DNA from: CAVRAW01 sp963716135
GTDB taxonomy: Bacteria > Planctomycetota > Planctomycetia > Pirellulales > JADZDJ01
NCBI GenBank assembly: GCA_963716135.1
Contig: OY970289.1
Coordinates: 1,240,001 to 1,304,000, forward strand
Direction: 5' to 3'
DNA length: 64,000 nt
Of the stretch, positions 31,137 through 41,265 are shown in pieces. The position numbers and the translations under genes are program-made. Below the pieces are notes generated by a model. The model was not told where the DNA came from. It did not search any database and saw only the letters and a program-made list of their open reading frames with translations. How positions within the stretch are numbered: position 1 is the first letter of the stretch; each line of letters begins with the position of its first letter.

Positions 31137-32117
31137 TTACGCTTTCACGTAACCATGCTGCTTGAGCCAGGCCCAGGCGTCGGCCGCCGATTCTGCGACG
31201 TCGCGGGTATGATAGCCCAATTCGGCCTCAGCCCGCGCGCTGGAGTAATTTTTCGGCAACAGCGACATGCCGGTGGCGGCCGAATTCACCTCCGTTTCGT
31301 GACCGGTGACCCAGGCCACCAGATCGCCCACGGCGCCGATCACCTTGATCGTGGGGCGAATGGCAACTCGGTTCGGCGGTTTCACTCCAGTAACGGCAGC
31401 GAAAATTCGCATCGCTTCCATGTGCGAAAGCGTCTTGCCGGCCAAAATATACCGCTGCCCAGTACGGCCCCGCTCCAGAGCCGCCACGATCCCCGCCGCC
31501 ACGTCGCGCACGTCGCAGTAGGAATTTGTTCCCGGCGGCGCGAGCACGCCCCAACCGGTGGCCATCTTCAACAGGACGCGGCCCGACGAAGGCTTCCAAT
31601 CCCAGGGGCCCAGCATGAATCCAGGATTGACGATGACCGCATCCAAACCCTGCGCCACGTAGTCGAGCACTACTTGTTCAGCCTCGCGCTTCGTGTCCAC
31701 GTAGGGACAAACGAATTCGCCGTTGACCAGCGTGTTCTCATCGACAGGCGTCTCGAGCGAACCGATTCCCAACGCATCGATGCTCGATACATGCACCATT
31801 CGCGCTTTGGCCTTCAATGCATTCGCGGCAACGTTCCGCGTTCCCTCGACATTCACCTTTCGCTGCAACTCGCCTTGGCGCCAACCGATGTGCACTTGAG
31901 CGGCAGCGTGTACAACGCGATTGACTCCTTGAAACACCGGCTCCAGCGAAGCGGGATTGCAAACATCGCCGCGCACAACTTCGACCGGCAGTCCTTCCAG
32001 TGCGGCAGGCAAGCGTTCCTGGCGAATCAACACGCGCACTTTCTCGCCGCGCTGGACGAGCAAACGCACTACGTTGTTGCCGACTAATCCGGTCGCGCCG
32101 GTAACCAGCGTGGTCAT
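31137..32117 (-). CDS. NAD(P)-dependent epimerase/reductase (extended SDR, DFR/HpnA-like)
   Basis: Rossmann nucleotide-binding motif TLVTGATGLVGNNVVRLL at the N-terminus, VRGDVCN, VVHAAAQVHIG, VSSIDALG, and the catalytic YVDTK pair of extended short-chain dehydrogenases, followed by NPGFMLGPWDWKPSSG. The start at 32117 places the glycine motif at residues 7-13; an upstream in-frame start at 32159 adds an unlikely 14 residues. 326 residues. The sequence resembles dihydroflavonol-reductase-like and hopanoid-associated epimerases; the substrate is not determined by context. Confidence 0.82.
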   Translation of the reverse strand: MTTLVTGATGLVGNNVVRLLVQRGEKVRVLIRQERLPAALEGLPVEVVRGDVCNPASLEPVFQGVNRVVHAAAQVHIGWRQGELQRKVNVEGTRNVAANALKAKARMVHVSSIDALGIGSLETPVDENTLVNGEFVCPYVDTKREAEQVVLDYVAQGLDAVIVNPGFMLGPWDWKPSSGRVLLKMATGWGVLAPPGTNSYCDVRDVAAGIVAALERGRTGQRYILAGKTLSHMEAMRIFAAVTGVKPPNRVAIRPTIKVIGAVGDLVAWVTGHETEVNSAATGMSLLPKNYSSARAEAELGYHTRDVAESAADAWAWLKQHGYVKA

Positions 32118-32218
32118 AAAGACAATTGCTTCGTAGAAAGTTCTCTGTTCGATGAGCAAATGAAGTGCCGCCGGGGCTTATCCCACGCGGCCCGTGGTTA
32201 AGCAACCCCAAACGGTTG

Positions 32219-33037
32219 CTAGCTTAGAGGCAGCCGCTGGCCGTCATATGCCAATTCGATGCCCGTCGGCAACGCGGCGTTCGTGGATTCATGCTCCAGT
32301 TCGTGGCCCATGTGCGTAAAGAATGTTCGTTTGGCGCCGATTCGTTGGGCGACTTCCACAGCCTGATCGAGTCCGAAGTGCGTGACGTGCGGCCGGGGAC
32401 GAAGGGCATCGAGAATCAACACATCCAACCCTTCCAGCAGCGGATAACTTTCGGGCGGAATGCCGTTAGTGTCGGTGCAGTAGGCGATATTGCCGAAGCG
32501 GAAGCCAAGCACTTGAAATTTTCCATGCGCAAGCCGGATGGGTACGATGTGCTGCCCGAGCAAGTCAAATGGCTCGGTGGTGATGCGCTTAAATGCCAAT
32601 TGCGGCACGCCGCCGGCGTAGCCGTGATTATTTTCGGCGAACGCATAATCGAACGATTTGCGGATGCGATGCTCTACAAAATCTTCGCAATAAACGGGCA
32701 GCGGATGTCCCAGGTAATGCGGGAACATCCGCACGTCGTCCAGGCCGAACACATGGTCGGCATGATCGTGCGTGTACAGCAGCGAGTGAACGATGCCGAT
32801 TTGCTCGCGCAACAATTGCGTGCGCAGATCGGGGGGCGTATCGACCAGCAGATTTCCTTCCGGCAAGCCCAAAACGATCGCGCAGCGAGTGCGCTTATTT
32901 TTGGGGTTGGTGCTGGTGCACGTTGCGCAGCCGCAGCCCAGATACGGCACGCCGACGGAGGTTCCCGTTCCCAGGACAATCAGTTGGCCGCGGATATCGG
33001 TAGTGTGAAGTTGCGGAAACACAATGCTGCCAATCAA
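32219..33037 (-). CDS. MBL-fold metallo-hydrolase (PhnP-like)
   Basis: Metal-dependent hydrolase with LIVLGTGTSVGVPYLGCGC, the zinc-binding YTHDHADHVFGLDD, CTDTNGIPPESYPLL and a C-terminal FTHMGHELEH. The CGCATC segment is typical of the PhnP branch, which hydrolyses cyclic phosphodiesters such as ribose 1,2-cyclic phosphate. The start is uncertain: a TTG at 33037 overlaps the purH stop (33034-33036), so it is probably translated from the purH message. Confidence 0.82.
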   Translation of the reverse strand: MIGSIVFPQLHTTDIRGQLIVLGTGTSVGVPYLGCGCATCTSTNPKNKRTRCAIVLGLPEGNLLVDTPPDLRTQLLREQIGIVHSLLYTHDHADHVFGLDDVRMFPHYLGHPLPVYCEDFVEHRIRKSFDYAFAENNHGYAGGVPQLAFKRITTEPFDLLGQHIVPIRLAHGKFQVLGFRFGNIAYCTDTNGIPPESYPLLEGLDVLILDALRPRPHVTHFGLDQAVEVAQRIGAKRTFFTHMGHELEHESTNAALPTGIELAYDGQRLPLS

Positions 33038-34601
33038 TGCTTGAAATGCCGCCGGCCGGTCACGACCATCGCAATTCCATGATTATCGCAGGCGGCGATC
33101 GATTCGTCGTCGCGCTTGCTGCCGCCGGGCTGCACGACGGCGGCAACGCCGGCCCGGGCGGCCAATTCGATCGAATCGGCAAAGGGGAAGAAGGCGTCGG
33201 ACGCCATTACCGCGCCTTGGCGCGCTGGCCTGCTTTGCGAATGGCGATCTCTGTGGAATCGACTCTGCTCATCTGTCCTGCCCCGACGCCGACCAGCATG
33301 CGATCCTTGGCGAGCACAATGGCGTTGGATTTTACATGCCGCGCCAAGATCCACGCGAATTGCAGTTCGGCCAGTTGCGCGTCGCTCGGCTTCGATTTGG
33401 TCACCACTTGCCACTCGCGCGGATTGTCGGGGGCAACATCAGCCTCCTGCATGAGCAAGCCGCCTTCAATGGGTCGGTATTGCCAGGCGTCCGGCGGCGA
33501 ATCGATCGCGCCAACCTGAAGCAGCCGCACGTTGGCGCGCCACTTGGGCTTGGTGGTGAGGATTTCAATCGCGGCGGGTTCGAATTGCGGCGCCACGATG
33601 GCCTCGACAAAGCGCTGGGGTTCGCAGAGCACCTCGGCCGTGGCTGAGTCCAGCGGCCGGTTCACTCCCACGATTCCGCCGAAGGCACTGGTTGGATCGC
33701 CTTCCAAGGCGCTGTGCATCGCCTGCGATAATTGTGCGGCGCTCGAGGCGCCGCACGGGTTATTGTGCTTCACCACCACGGCCGCCGCGTCGGGCAGAGA
33801 TCGCGCAATGGCCAGCGCCGCATCCAAGTCCAGCAGGTTGTTGTACGACAATTCTTTGCCATGCAATTGCCTCGCGGAAACCAAATTTGCTCCCGCGGCA
33901 GATGGCAGCGCGTACAGCGCCCTGCGCTGGTGCGGATTCTCGCCGTAGCGCAGCACCTCGCGCCGCCGCAGTTGCAGCGTGATCGCTGGCGGGAATCCAT
34001 CCTCGCTGCGATGGCCGGCAAAATAATCGGCAATCGCCCGATCGTACCGGGCGATCATCTCGAAAGCCTCCGCCGCCAGCCGTCGCCGCACGTCTAGAGT
34101 TGTTCCCTTTTGCTTGGAAATTTGCTCAAGGACCTCCGCGTAATGTTCGGCCGCAGTAACTACCGTGACAAACGCATGATTTTTCGCCGCCCCGCGCACG
34201 AGCGTCGGCCCGCCGATATCGATTTGCTCGATCGCCTCTGCGTCGGCAACGTTCGGTCTGGCGATCGCCGCCTCGAACGGATAAAGATTCACGACGACCA
34301 GCTCAAACGGCACGATGCCATGCTCGCGCATCGAAGTTTGATCGCCGGCATTGTCGGCGCGGCCCAAAATGCCGCCGTGCACCTTGGGATGCAGCGTCTT
34401 GATGCGCCCGTCCATCATTTCGGGAAAGCCGGTGTAGGCCGAGATTTCGCACACCTTCAAGCCGGCCTGCTCCAAATGCTTTTGCGTGCCGCCGGAGGCG
34501 AACAGCTCCACACCCGCGGAGGCCAATCCGCGGGCGAAATCGACTAGGCCCAGCTTGTCGCTGACGCTGATCAAAGCGTGTTTGATGGGCACGATATCCA
34601 T
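33034..34601 (-). CDS. purH: Bifunctional AICAR transformylase/IMP cyclohydrolase, frameshifted
   Basis: Catalyses the last two steps of IMP synthesis. The N-terminal MGS-like cyclohydrolase domain has LISVSDKLGLVDFARGLAS and the transformylase domain has RYGENPHQRRALY and VVVKHNNPCGAS with the catalytic Lys-His pair. Near 33,215 the frame is lost after STEIAIRKAGQRA. The next frame supplies GAVMASDAFFPFADSIELAA, QPGGSKRDDESIAACD and the terminal MVVTGRRHFKH, ending at 33,034. Joined, the protein has about 520 residues, the family length. De novo purine synthesis makes a real null unlikely. Confidence 0.92.
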
Positions 34602-34716
34602 AGACTCTAGTTATAGATTCCGGCAATCGTCCATGATAGGTTGAGGGCGTTGCGAAAACCGCTGCGCGGCCGCGCGAAATCCCACCTGAAGAATCCCGCC
34701 CTGAAGGAGCGATTCC

Positions 34717-35258
34717 ATGAAAACATTGGCCATGCTTGGTGTTGCCGTTTTGCGCTGGCGTTTGTCATTCGCCCGGCTGCCGCCGAGTTGAAAGTTGGCG
34801 ACGAAGCCCCCGATTTCAGTCTGCAAGGCTCCGACGGCCAAACCTACAAGCTCGCCGATTACAAAGGCAAGCAGGCCGTCGTGCTGGCGTGGTTTCCGCG
34901 CACCTTCACGGGCGGCTGCACGGAAGAATGCAAATCGATGGCCGAAAACAGCAACGCCCTGCACAAGCTCGACGTGGCATATTTTACCGCCAGCACCGAC
35001 ACATTCGACGGGGAAAAAGGCAACAGAGCTTTCGCCGACTCGCTGAAGGCCGACTATCCAATTCTCAGCGATCCTGACGGTAGCACGGCCAAGGCATATG
35101 GCGTGTACAACGAAAGCCGGAACTTCGCCAATCGCGTTACTTTTTACATCGACCGTGACGGCAAGATTGCCGCTATCGACAATAAGATCGACACGAAGAA
35201 CGCCGGGGCCGATGTCGTCAACAAGTTGAAAGCATTGGGAGTGCCGGAAAAGCCATAG
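34717..35258 (+). CDS. Secreted peroxiredoxin (AhpC/TSA, Bcp-like), frameshifted in signal peptide
   Basis: Thiol peroxidase. ATG 34717 has AAGGAG at 34704-34709, 7 nt upstream, and opens a signal peptide MKTLAMLGVAV. Near 34,748 the frame changes and continues ALAFVIRPAAAELKVGDEAP, into the thioredoxin fold. The peroxidatic motif is PRTFTGGCTEEC (P-x3-T-x2-C), with a second cysteine four residues on. The C-terminus is RVTFYIDRDGKIAAID. Exported location suggests periplasmic peroxide defence. The break inside the signal peptide is one indel. Confidence 0.85.
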
Positions 35259-35266
35259 TGATCGAT

Positions 35267-37263
35267 TCACTTTCCAATCAGTTTTTGAAACTCGGCTTCT
35301 CCGATCACCTTCACTCCCAGCTTCTTCGCTTTGTCGAGCTTGCTGCCGGCATCTTCGCCCGCCACCAGATAGTCGGTGTTCTTGGAAACGCTGGACGCTG
35401 CCCGGCCGCCAAGCTGTTCAATCAGCTTCTCGATTTCGTCGCGGCTATATTTATCCAGCGTGCCGGTGACGACCAGGGTTCTGCCGACTAGCGGTCCAGT
35501 CGGGGCGGCGCGTTTGGGCTCGGTCATCTTCACGCCCAGTGCCGCCAGGTCGTCCACCGTTTGCTTTCCAAAATCGCTGTGCAGAAAATCGTGCACGCTT
35601 TGCGCGATAATCGGCCCGATTTCGCTGACTTCCGAAAGTTCCTCGACGCCGGCCTTCTGCAGCTCCTTCATCGATCCAAAGTGCTCGGCCAAGAGCACGG
35701 CCACGCGGTTGCCCACGTGCCGAATCGACAGCGCATTGAGCAGCCGTGCCAGGCCTCGCGATTTGCTGGCTTCGATTCCCGAGAGCAAATTCTCCGACGA
35801 TTTTTTCCCCATCCGCTCCAAATCGGTTAGCTGCTCGAGCGTCAGCCGATAAAGATCACCGTAGCCCGTGACCAATTGTTCTTGGACCAACTGCTCGACA
35901 AGCTTGTCTCCTAATCCTTCGATATCCATCGCATTGCGCGAGGCATAGTAGCGGATGCGCTCCTGCACCTGCGCCGGGCATTTCAAATTCGGGCAGCGGA
36001 TGTAAACTCCGTTCGGGTCTTTCACCAGCTTCGTCTTGCATTCCGGGCAATGTGTCGGAAAGTGAAATTTTTCTAGCCGACCTTTTCGCTCGTGCTTCTC
36101 GGTGCGCACGATGTGTGGAATCACTTTGCCGGCTTTCTCGACCACGACGATGTCGCCCGCGCGGCAATCCTTGCGCTCAATTTCGTCGGCGTTGTGCAAA
36201 CTGGCGCGGCGAATCACACTGCCCGCGATGGTGACCGGCTCCAGCTCGGCAAACGGCGTGACGGCGCCCGACTTGCCCACGCTCACGCGGATATCGAGCA
36301 GCTTCGTTGGCGCTTCGAACTTTTCCCATTTGTAAGCGATCATCCAGCGCGGGCTTTTTGAAGTGTAGCCCAGCCGCTCGCGCTGATCGAAGCTGTTCAC
36401 CTTCAACACGAGACCATCGACTTCAAAATCCAGCTCGTGAAGTTCCTCCACCAGTTCTTCGCAATGCTCGACGGCGGCCGCAAAGGTGGAAAAGCATTTG
36501 GTGCGCGGCTCCGGCGGCAAACCATATTGCCGCATCAATTCCAGAAATTCCATGTGCGTGCCGGCTTTCAATCCTTCGGCATAGCCGTAGCTGTGGCAGA
36601 AAAAACGCAGCCGCCGCTGGGCGCAAATTCGCGGATCCAGCAGGCGGATGGTTCCAGCGGTCACGTTTCGCGTATTGGCGTATGCGGGGAGGCCTTGCTT
36701 CGCCTGCTGCTCGTTGAGCCGGACCAAATCGGAATTGTTCATGTACACTTCGCCGCGCACTTCCAATACGTCGGGAAGAGCCTTGCCCTGCAAGCGCAGC
36801 GGCACGTTGCGCACGGTGCGGACGTTGTGAGTGATGTCGTCCCCCACCAGCCCGTTGCCCCGCGTGGCGCCGCGCACGCCAGAGCGCCGTTTTCATAAAG
36901 CAGGGCCACCGCCACGCCGTCGATTTTCAATTCCACCACCCATTCGATCTTCTCGTCCGGCAATAGCTTGGCGATCCGTGCGCCGTATTGCTGCAGTTCC
37001 TCGATGCTATAGGTGTTGTCGATCGAGAGCATCGGCACTCGATGCTCGACGTGCGGCAATGCGTCCACCGGCTCCTCGCCCACGCGCTGCGTGGGACTGT
37101 CGGGAGTGATCAAGTCTGGATGGGCGGCTTCCAACTCCTTCAGCCGCTCGATCAACTGATCGTACTGCCGGTCGCTGATTTCGGGCTTCGCCTCGGTGTA
37201 ATATTTCCGATCGTGGTGGCGAATCTCTTCGCGAAGCTTTTCGATTTCCTTGGCGGCGGTCAT
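35267..37263 (-). CDS. ligA: NAD-dependent DNA ligase LigA, frameshifted
   Basis: Seals nicks in replication and repair using NAD. The N-terminal Ia and nucleotidyl-transferase parts are in the frame from 37263 (VVELKIDGVAVALLYENG, with the adenylated lysine in KIDG). After about 36,885 the sequence continues in another frame (RGATRGNGLVGDDITHNVRT), through the OB domain, the zinc finger C-x2-C-x14-C-x4-C (from HCPECKTKL), helix-hairpin-helix repeats and the C-terminal BRCT domain (GRTLVVTGTLDKYSRDEIEK). Total about 665 residues, the normal length. LigA is essential in most bacteria, so the break is probably an error. Confidence 0.95.
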
Positions 37264-37300
37264 GGCAACGGGCCGGAGTGATGAGCCGCGGAGCAGTCGG

Positions 37301-37918
37301 TCACAGCGTAAGGCCCAGCGCGGCCAGGTGGGCCTTGGTGGAATCGTATCCCGTGTGCAGCACGCCGTGAATGCCCAACGTGCCGGCCACTTCGACCAGC
37401 ATCGATCGATCGTCCACGTAGGCCACCTGTTTGGGTTCCAACATCGCCACGTCCAGGGCCAGGCGGTAGATATCGGTATCGGGCTTTCGCAGATGCACGA
37501 AGCTGGAGACGATGAAAAAATCGACGAACGACTTCAAATTGAATCGCCGCACGCGCTCGATCGTCAGTTCCCGGCCTTCGTTGCTGACCACGGCGATGTG
37601 CAGCTTGTGCTGGGCCTTGAGCCGCGTGAACAAATCGATCATCTCGGGAAACGGCTGGGCCAGATCGAACACGAATCGTTTGACATCCTGGTGCGTGAAG
37701 CTCCGCGATTGATAGAAAATCGTCCGATCGAAGAACGTGTCGAGTGAGATCTTCCCCTCTTCGTAGGTATCGAACGTCAGATGATGGCGTGATTCAAATT
37801 CGACCAAGTCCAGGTCGAAGCGCTCGGCGACTTCTTTGCGAACATCGTGGTCCCAGCCGTTGGTGACTAGCACGCCGCCGACGTCGAGAAACAGAGCCCG
37901 AATTGCGCTTTGAGCCAC
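37301..37918 (-). CDS. HAD-superfamily hydrolase
   Basis: Product of 205 residues with HAD motif I LFLDVGGVLV, motif II VVSNEG, motif III lysine region RKPDTDIYRLAL, and motif IV YVDDR. The second aspartate of DxD is replaced by glycine (DVGG), as in YihX-type phosphatases of this branch. Substrate unknown. Its start lies 40 nt from the left boundary of the integrated element, so before integration it lay directly downstream of tRNA-Lys on the same strand. Confidence 0.8.
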   Translation of the reverse strand: MAQSAIRALFLDVGGVLVTNGWDHDVRKEVAERFDLDLVEFESRHHLTFDTYEEGKISLDTFFDRTIFYQSRSFTHQDVKRFVFDLAQPFPEMIDLFTRLKAQHKLHIAVVSNEGRELTIERVRRFNLKSFVDFFIVSSFVHLRKPDTDIYRLALDVAMLEPKQVAYVDDRSMLVEVAGTLGIHGVLHTGYDSTKAHLAALGLTL

Positions 37919-37958
37919 GCCAACACCGTAAGACTCTGCCAGGGGTCCGGACCGGATC

Positions 37959-37982
37959 AGTGCCCCCTGTAGGACTCGAACC
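37959..37982. repeat. attL: 24-bp copy of the tRNA-Lys 3' end
   Basis: Identical over 24 bp to 51619-51642, which covers the discriminator, acceptor 3' strand and T arm of tRNA-Lys(CTT). Here the rest of the tRNA is missing, so this is the duplicated, non-functional copy. GTGCCCC (37960-37966) can pair with GGGGCAC (37983-37989), forming arms of the kind bound by tyrosine recombinases. Confidence 0.88.
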
Positions 37983-37983
37983 G

Positions 37984-38160
37984 GGGCACGTAAGCGGCAA
38001 TTTTAGCAACAGCTTAGGACGATCACCAGATAACAGTGGCGCAAAATCCGGCGCACTTTCGAGCGATTTCGACGCCAACCTGGCGCTGATCGTGGCCCGC
38101 TGGCCCACGCTGCCGGAAGGCAGCAAAGCAGCAATCATGGCCAAGGTGCGAGAAGGCTGA
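37984..38160 (+). other. Displaced 3' part of the integrase gene (58 codons)
   Basis: Open frame continuing from the attL repeat in the same reading frame that the integrase uses through attR (both read VPPVGLEP). It encodes GHVSGNFSNSLGRSPDNS and ends DFDANLALIVARWPTLPEG plus a short basic tail, TGA at 38158-38160. The W-P-x-L-P ending is typical of planctomycete recombinase C-termini. In the integrated state it has no start of its own. In the excised circle it would be fused in frame to the integrase gene. Confidence 0.75.
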
Positions 38161-38670
38161 AAGGAGGGCGCAAAATGCCAGCCGCCGCTAGCTCCCCTCC
38201 GGAGCATCGCTATTCTACGCGGGGAAGCGAGGCCTGTGATTTGGCATCCCAGTCAGCCGGCGTCGAGGTGCAGACGAGGGTCGGCCGGGAAGCGCCGCCG
38301 CAAGATTGCGACCGATGGGACCCTTGGGGGCCGGGAATTCTGAACCACGCCCCCGTCGCCTCCGCGGCGAAGCTATCAAGTTATCTAGCCTGTCGGGGCA
38401 CAGGTTTTCAAAACTTAGTCTTTCCCCGACGGGGGACGCTTGTTGGCAATTGTCAACTAAATCTTAGTCTTGCCAGCCGATGTTCGTACCGGTGCTGGTG
38501 GGCCTGATTTGTCTCCCTTGGGAGAGATTGCCTGACCCCGTTGCTGGTGGTGATCACACGGATTCCGTCATGGTTGAAGTGTTTATTGAATTCGGGCGTG
38601 GCGGGCTCCGCCGGCAGCAAGAATTGCAGTGATGCCAAGAAAGGCATAGTGGACGACCACTCGCCAAGTC
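38161..38670. other. Left-end region of the element, no confident gene
   Basis: About 510 nt. A strong ribosome site AAGGAGG (38161-38167) lies 7 nt before ATG 38175, which opens a 110-codon frame to 38507. The product is low in recognisable structure and I rate it at about one in four to be real. GTCGGGG (38392-38398) and CCCCGAC (38424-38430) form a 7-bp stem. Nothing else is seen. Confidence 0.4.
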
Positions 38671-40698
38671 TCACCGCTGACGCTGTTTACACTTAGCAAT
38701 TTCGCGGTCACACTCAACCGCCGGCTGGCCAAGCGCTTTCGCCTCTTTGAAGGCCGAAATTGCCTTCTCAAAGTTCCCGGCCCTCCTGTGGGCAATTCCC
38801 ATCGCATATTGCACCATTCCAGTATTGAAGTTTTGTAGCTCTTCCGCGGTTTCATAGGATGCGATTGCCTTAGCGTAATCTCCTAAATCGTCGAGGACCC
38901 TGGCCAGGTCGTAATGCAGCCAGAAGTCTCTTGGTGCAAGTTCGACAGCGGCTTGCAAGTCATTCCGTGCAGATTCAATTCGGTTCAACTCTTCGTAGCA
39001 CCGAGCACGCATTCGTAACGCATGGGCGCAGCGCGGCATTAACTTTACTAGTGCATTCGAGGCAAGAAGCGCGTCTGGCCAATCACCCGCAGCCTGATAG
39101 TAAAGAACCAGCGATTCAAACCCGGGCGAGAAATCTGGATTCGATTTCGTAAGCTGCGCAAGAAGATGGAGAGCAGCTTTTGCGTTTTGATTTGCGAGAT
39201 ACCTTGCATGTGCCTCTGCGAGGGTTAAGCCCGGTTGCACCTCAGCCTCGTACGCAAGTTCGCGCTTCGATTTCCCGATAATGTAGGCCGCGAGGTACTT
39301 GAAATTGCCGGGCAGCGATTTGCCCGCCTCTTGCGCCAACGCGATCGCTTGATCGAAATGCTTCATTTTCTGTCGAGTATCGTCTAAAAACCCTTCTTTC
39401 ATTTCCTGGCGAGCTTTGTCTAAAAGCACGGCGGCCTTCCGCTCAACGTCGGAATGTGATGGACCAAACAAAGAGTGCGTATCGTCAAAGGCGTCTTGCT
39501 CGTGCCAACGAATACTGGCTCCCTCCGCGAGATCGCGGTGCCGAAACTTTGATGAGAGGAACGCCCGAATCTTCGATACAGGAACGGCGAAATTGACGTT
39601 TTGAGCATCTTCCAGGGTAAGTGTGGCCACTCCGGCCAATGTCCCATCGGCCAACAACAACGGGCTGCCGCTGGAACCGGGGCTAATTGCGGCGGTTGTT
39701 TGCATCCAACGGTTGCCCGTTGAAAATTCTCGGAAGCCGCTCACCTTTCCCTCGCTGGCCGAACCGCGGAGGCCCTTCGGGCTGCCGATCGCATAGACGG
39801 TTGCTAAAATGCGTGGATCGTCGAGAGCCAAAGGAATGCCTTTTAGTGCTTGGTTTGGCGTCATGCATACAGCGAGCAAAGCCAAATCGGCTTTTTCATC
39901 CTCAGCAATTACGCTGTCAGCAGTTCCCTTGTCACCATTGAACAGAATGACGTCGGCAGAAACCGCAGGCCGGATGACGTGAAAGTTTGTAAGAACGTAG
40001 CCAGCTTGGGTAGGAATTCCCTCGGAAGTGATATATTCTGCGAGCCCTCTGTGATGCTCAAGAATTCTGTCTCTTTCCTTTAGTAGGCCCTCGTCGATAA
40101 AAAAACCGGAGCCGGTGGCGATCTGCTCCCCGTCTTCATCGTTCACCTTGATGGTAACTACTGAAGGTGCCACACGGTCGTAGAGGTCTTCGGCTGAAAG
40201 AACGGTGGGAAGAGATTTCGACGCTACAGAATTTGGTCCCTCCTCCTTACCGCTTGATTCGCCTGGTGGTTTGCCGGACTCCGCGAGAATATCGGCATCC
40301 GCAATTGCACCTCTTTTGCCCACGGCCGTAGAGTTCGCCAACCGCTGCATACCTGAGTCCGGAGCGACCTTCACAACCTCAGTGGCGGGCGCGAGTTCTG
40401 GCTTTGTAACCGTTTGTTGGGGGACTCTGAGGATGTGCTGGCTTTCCTCCTCATGCGAATTCCCACTCGTCCCGAAGGTTAACCCAATCACGAGCGCCAA
40501 TACGGCAATCGTTCCGCCGCCGAGGGCTGCCCAAACAAGGGGATGCACTTTTCCGTTTTCCGATGCCGCAGGCGCCGGAACCGTAACAGGAAAAACAGTT
40601 TTGCAGCGCGGGCAGGCAACAAGATTGCCAGCGGCAAGGGTGTCGTCACTAACGGCAACCCGTTGATTACATTTCGGGCATTGCACTTCGACGGACAT
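38671..40698 (-). CDS. Membrane-anchored zinc-ribbon/trypsin-like protease with TPR repeats
   Basis: Product of 675 residues. An N-terminal zinc ribbon (CPKC and CPRC, residues 8-32, MJ0042 type) is followed by a membrane helix at about residues 53-75, a low-complexity linker, and a trypsin-like domain. The domain carries TNFHVI (His about 240), EKADLALLAV (Asp about 271) and SPGSSGSPLL (Ser about 343), so the triad is complete. The last 250 residues are TPR helices (FWLHYDLARVLDDLGDYAKA, then YAMGIAHRRAGNFEKAISAF). The catalytic domain would sit across the membrane from the ribbon. As cargo it may be a stress or defence protease; the target is unknown. Confidence 0.8.
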   Translation of the reverse strand: MSVEVQCPKCNQRVAVSDDTLAAGNLVACPRCKTVFPVTVPAPAASENGKVHPLVWAALGGGTIAVLALVIGLTFGTSGNSHEEESQHILRVPQQTVTKPELAPATEVVKVAPDSGMQRLANSTAVGKRGAIADADILAESGKPPGESSGKEEGPNSVASKSLPTVLSAEDLYDRVAPSVVTIKVNDEDGEQIATGSGFFIDEGLLKERDRILEHHRGLAEYITSEGIPTQAGYVLTNFHVIRPAVSADVILFNGDKGTADSVIAEDEKADLALLAVCMTPNQALKGIPLALDDPRILATVYAIGSPKGLRGSASEGKVSGFREFSTGNRWMQTTAAISPGSSGSPLLLADGTLAGVATLTLEDAQNVNFAVPVSKIRAFLSSKFRHRDLAEGASIRWHEQDAFDDTHSLFGPSHSDVERKAAVLLDKARQEMKEGFLDDTRQKMKHFDQAIALAQEAGKSLPGNFKYLAAYIIGKSKRELAYEAEVQPGLTLAEAHARYLANQNAKAALHLLAQLTKSNPDFSPGFESLVLYYQAAGDWPDALLASNALVKLMPRCAHALRMRARCYEELNRIESARNDLQAAVELAPRDFWLHYDLARVLDDLGDYAKAIASYETAEELQNFNTGMVQYAMGIAHRRAGNFEKAISAFKEAKALGQPAVECDREIAKCKQRQR

Positions 40699-40707
40699 TA
40701 ATACTCG

Positions 40708-40939
40708 TCACGGCTGGTTCGCGCGCACGGCCAAACGTGGTACCCACTCAATGAACACTCCTAGTATCGTGCCGATTGCGGCCGCGTTAGCAATAGGCCA
40801 CCAATCGCCTCCACGAAAGATTGCTATCACAAAGCCAATTGCTGCCCCAGAGTGTAGCCGAACCCCACGCGGCGTTTCGCACGTGCCAATGCAGGGCAAG
40901 CAGTACCACAGCGACGACGTACAGGATTAGCCAGACCAT
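40708..40939 (-). CDS. Small two- or three-helix membrane protein, probable frameshift
   Basis: ATG 40939 starts MVWLILYVVAVVLLALHWHV, a clear membrane helix. Near 40,850-40,875 the frame changes to one encoding GAAIGFVIAIFRGGDWWPIA and a second helix, ending 9 nt before the protease gene. The two halves together give about 77 residues. It lies immediately upstream of and on the same strand as the protease gene and may be its membrane partner. The ATG directly follows a TAA (40940-40942) of a short upstream open frame. Confidence 0.45.
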
Positions 40940-41265
40940 TTATCGCTCACGCCCGCGCTTGGCTTTCTGCCGCGTCCGCATACCCTGCACTTGGCCCTCT
41001 TCCCGATCCATTTCGGCCTTCGGGACGCGGTCAAGTCGGGTGAAGGTATCCGCGGCGATTGCTTGCGATCCGGAAGCTGTCCTAGTCGGTTTAATTCGAT
41101 TGCGGGGTATTTATCGCTTGCTTGATACCGGTCGCAAGGGGTTGATCTTGTTGAGATTCGGGAATTTTGAGATTACCGTGGCAAATAGTGGCGATTGGCC
41201 GCGCACAATTGTAGCATGGACACCCGATAAGATGAAATCAGAACCCATTCGTGGCGGGCACTGTA
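40940..41265. other. Region with only a possible gene remnant
   Basis: On the minus strand an open frame from about 41,100 to the TAA at 40940-40942 encodes a basic C-terminal-like stretch (LDRVPKAEMDREEGQ, then RTRQKAKRGRER) without a convincing start; it may be the end of a truncated gene. On the plus strand nothing protein-like is seen before 41,266. Confidence 0.35.

Noticed and set aside
37903..38160. An independent gene across attL
   Set aside because: The part before the repeat is not protein-like and no ribosome site is present; the frame is meaningful only as the integrase tail after the repeat.
38175..38507. Gene of 110 codons behind a strong ribosome site
   Set aside because: Despite AAGGAGG at good spacing, the product is irregular and lacks structure-like patterns; kept only as a remark in the region entry.
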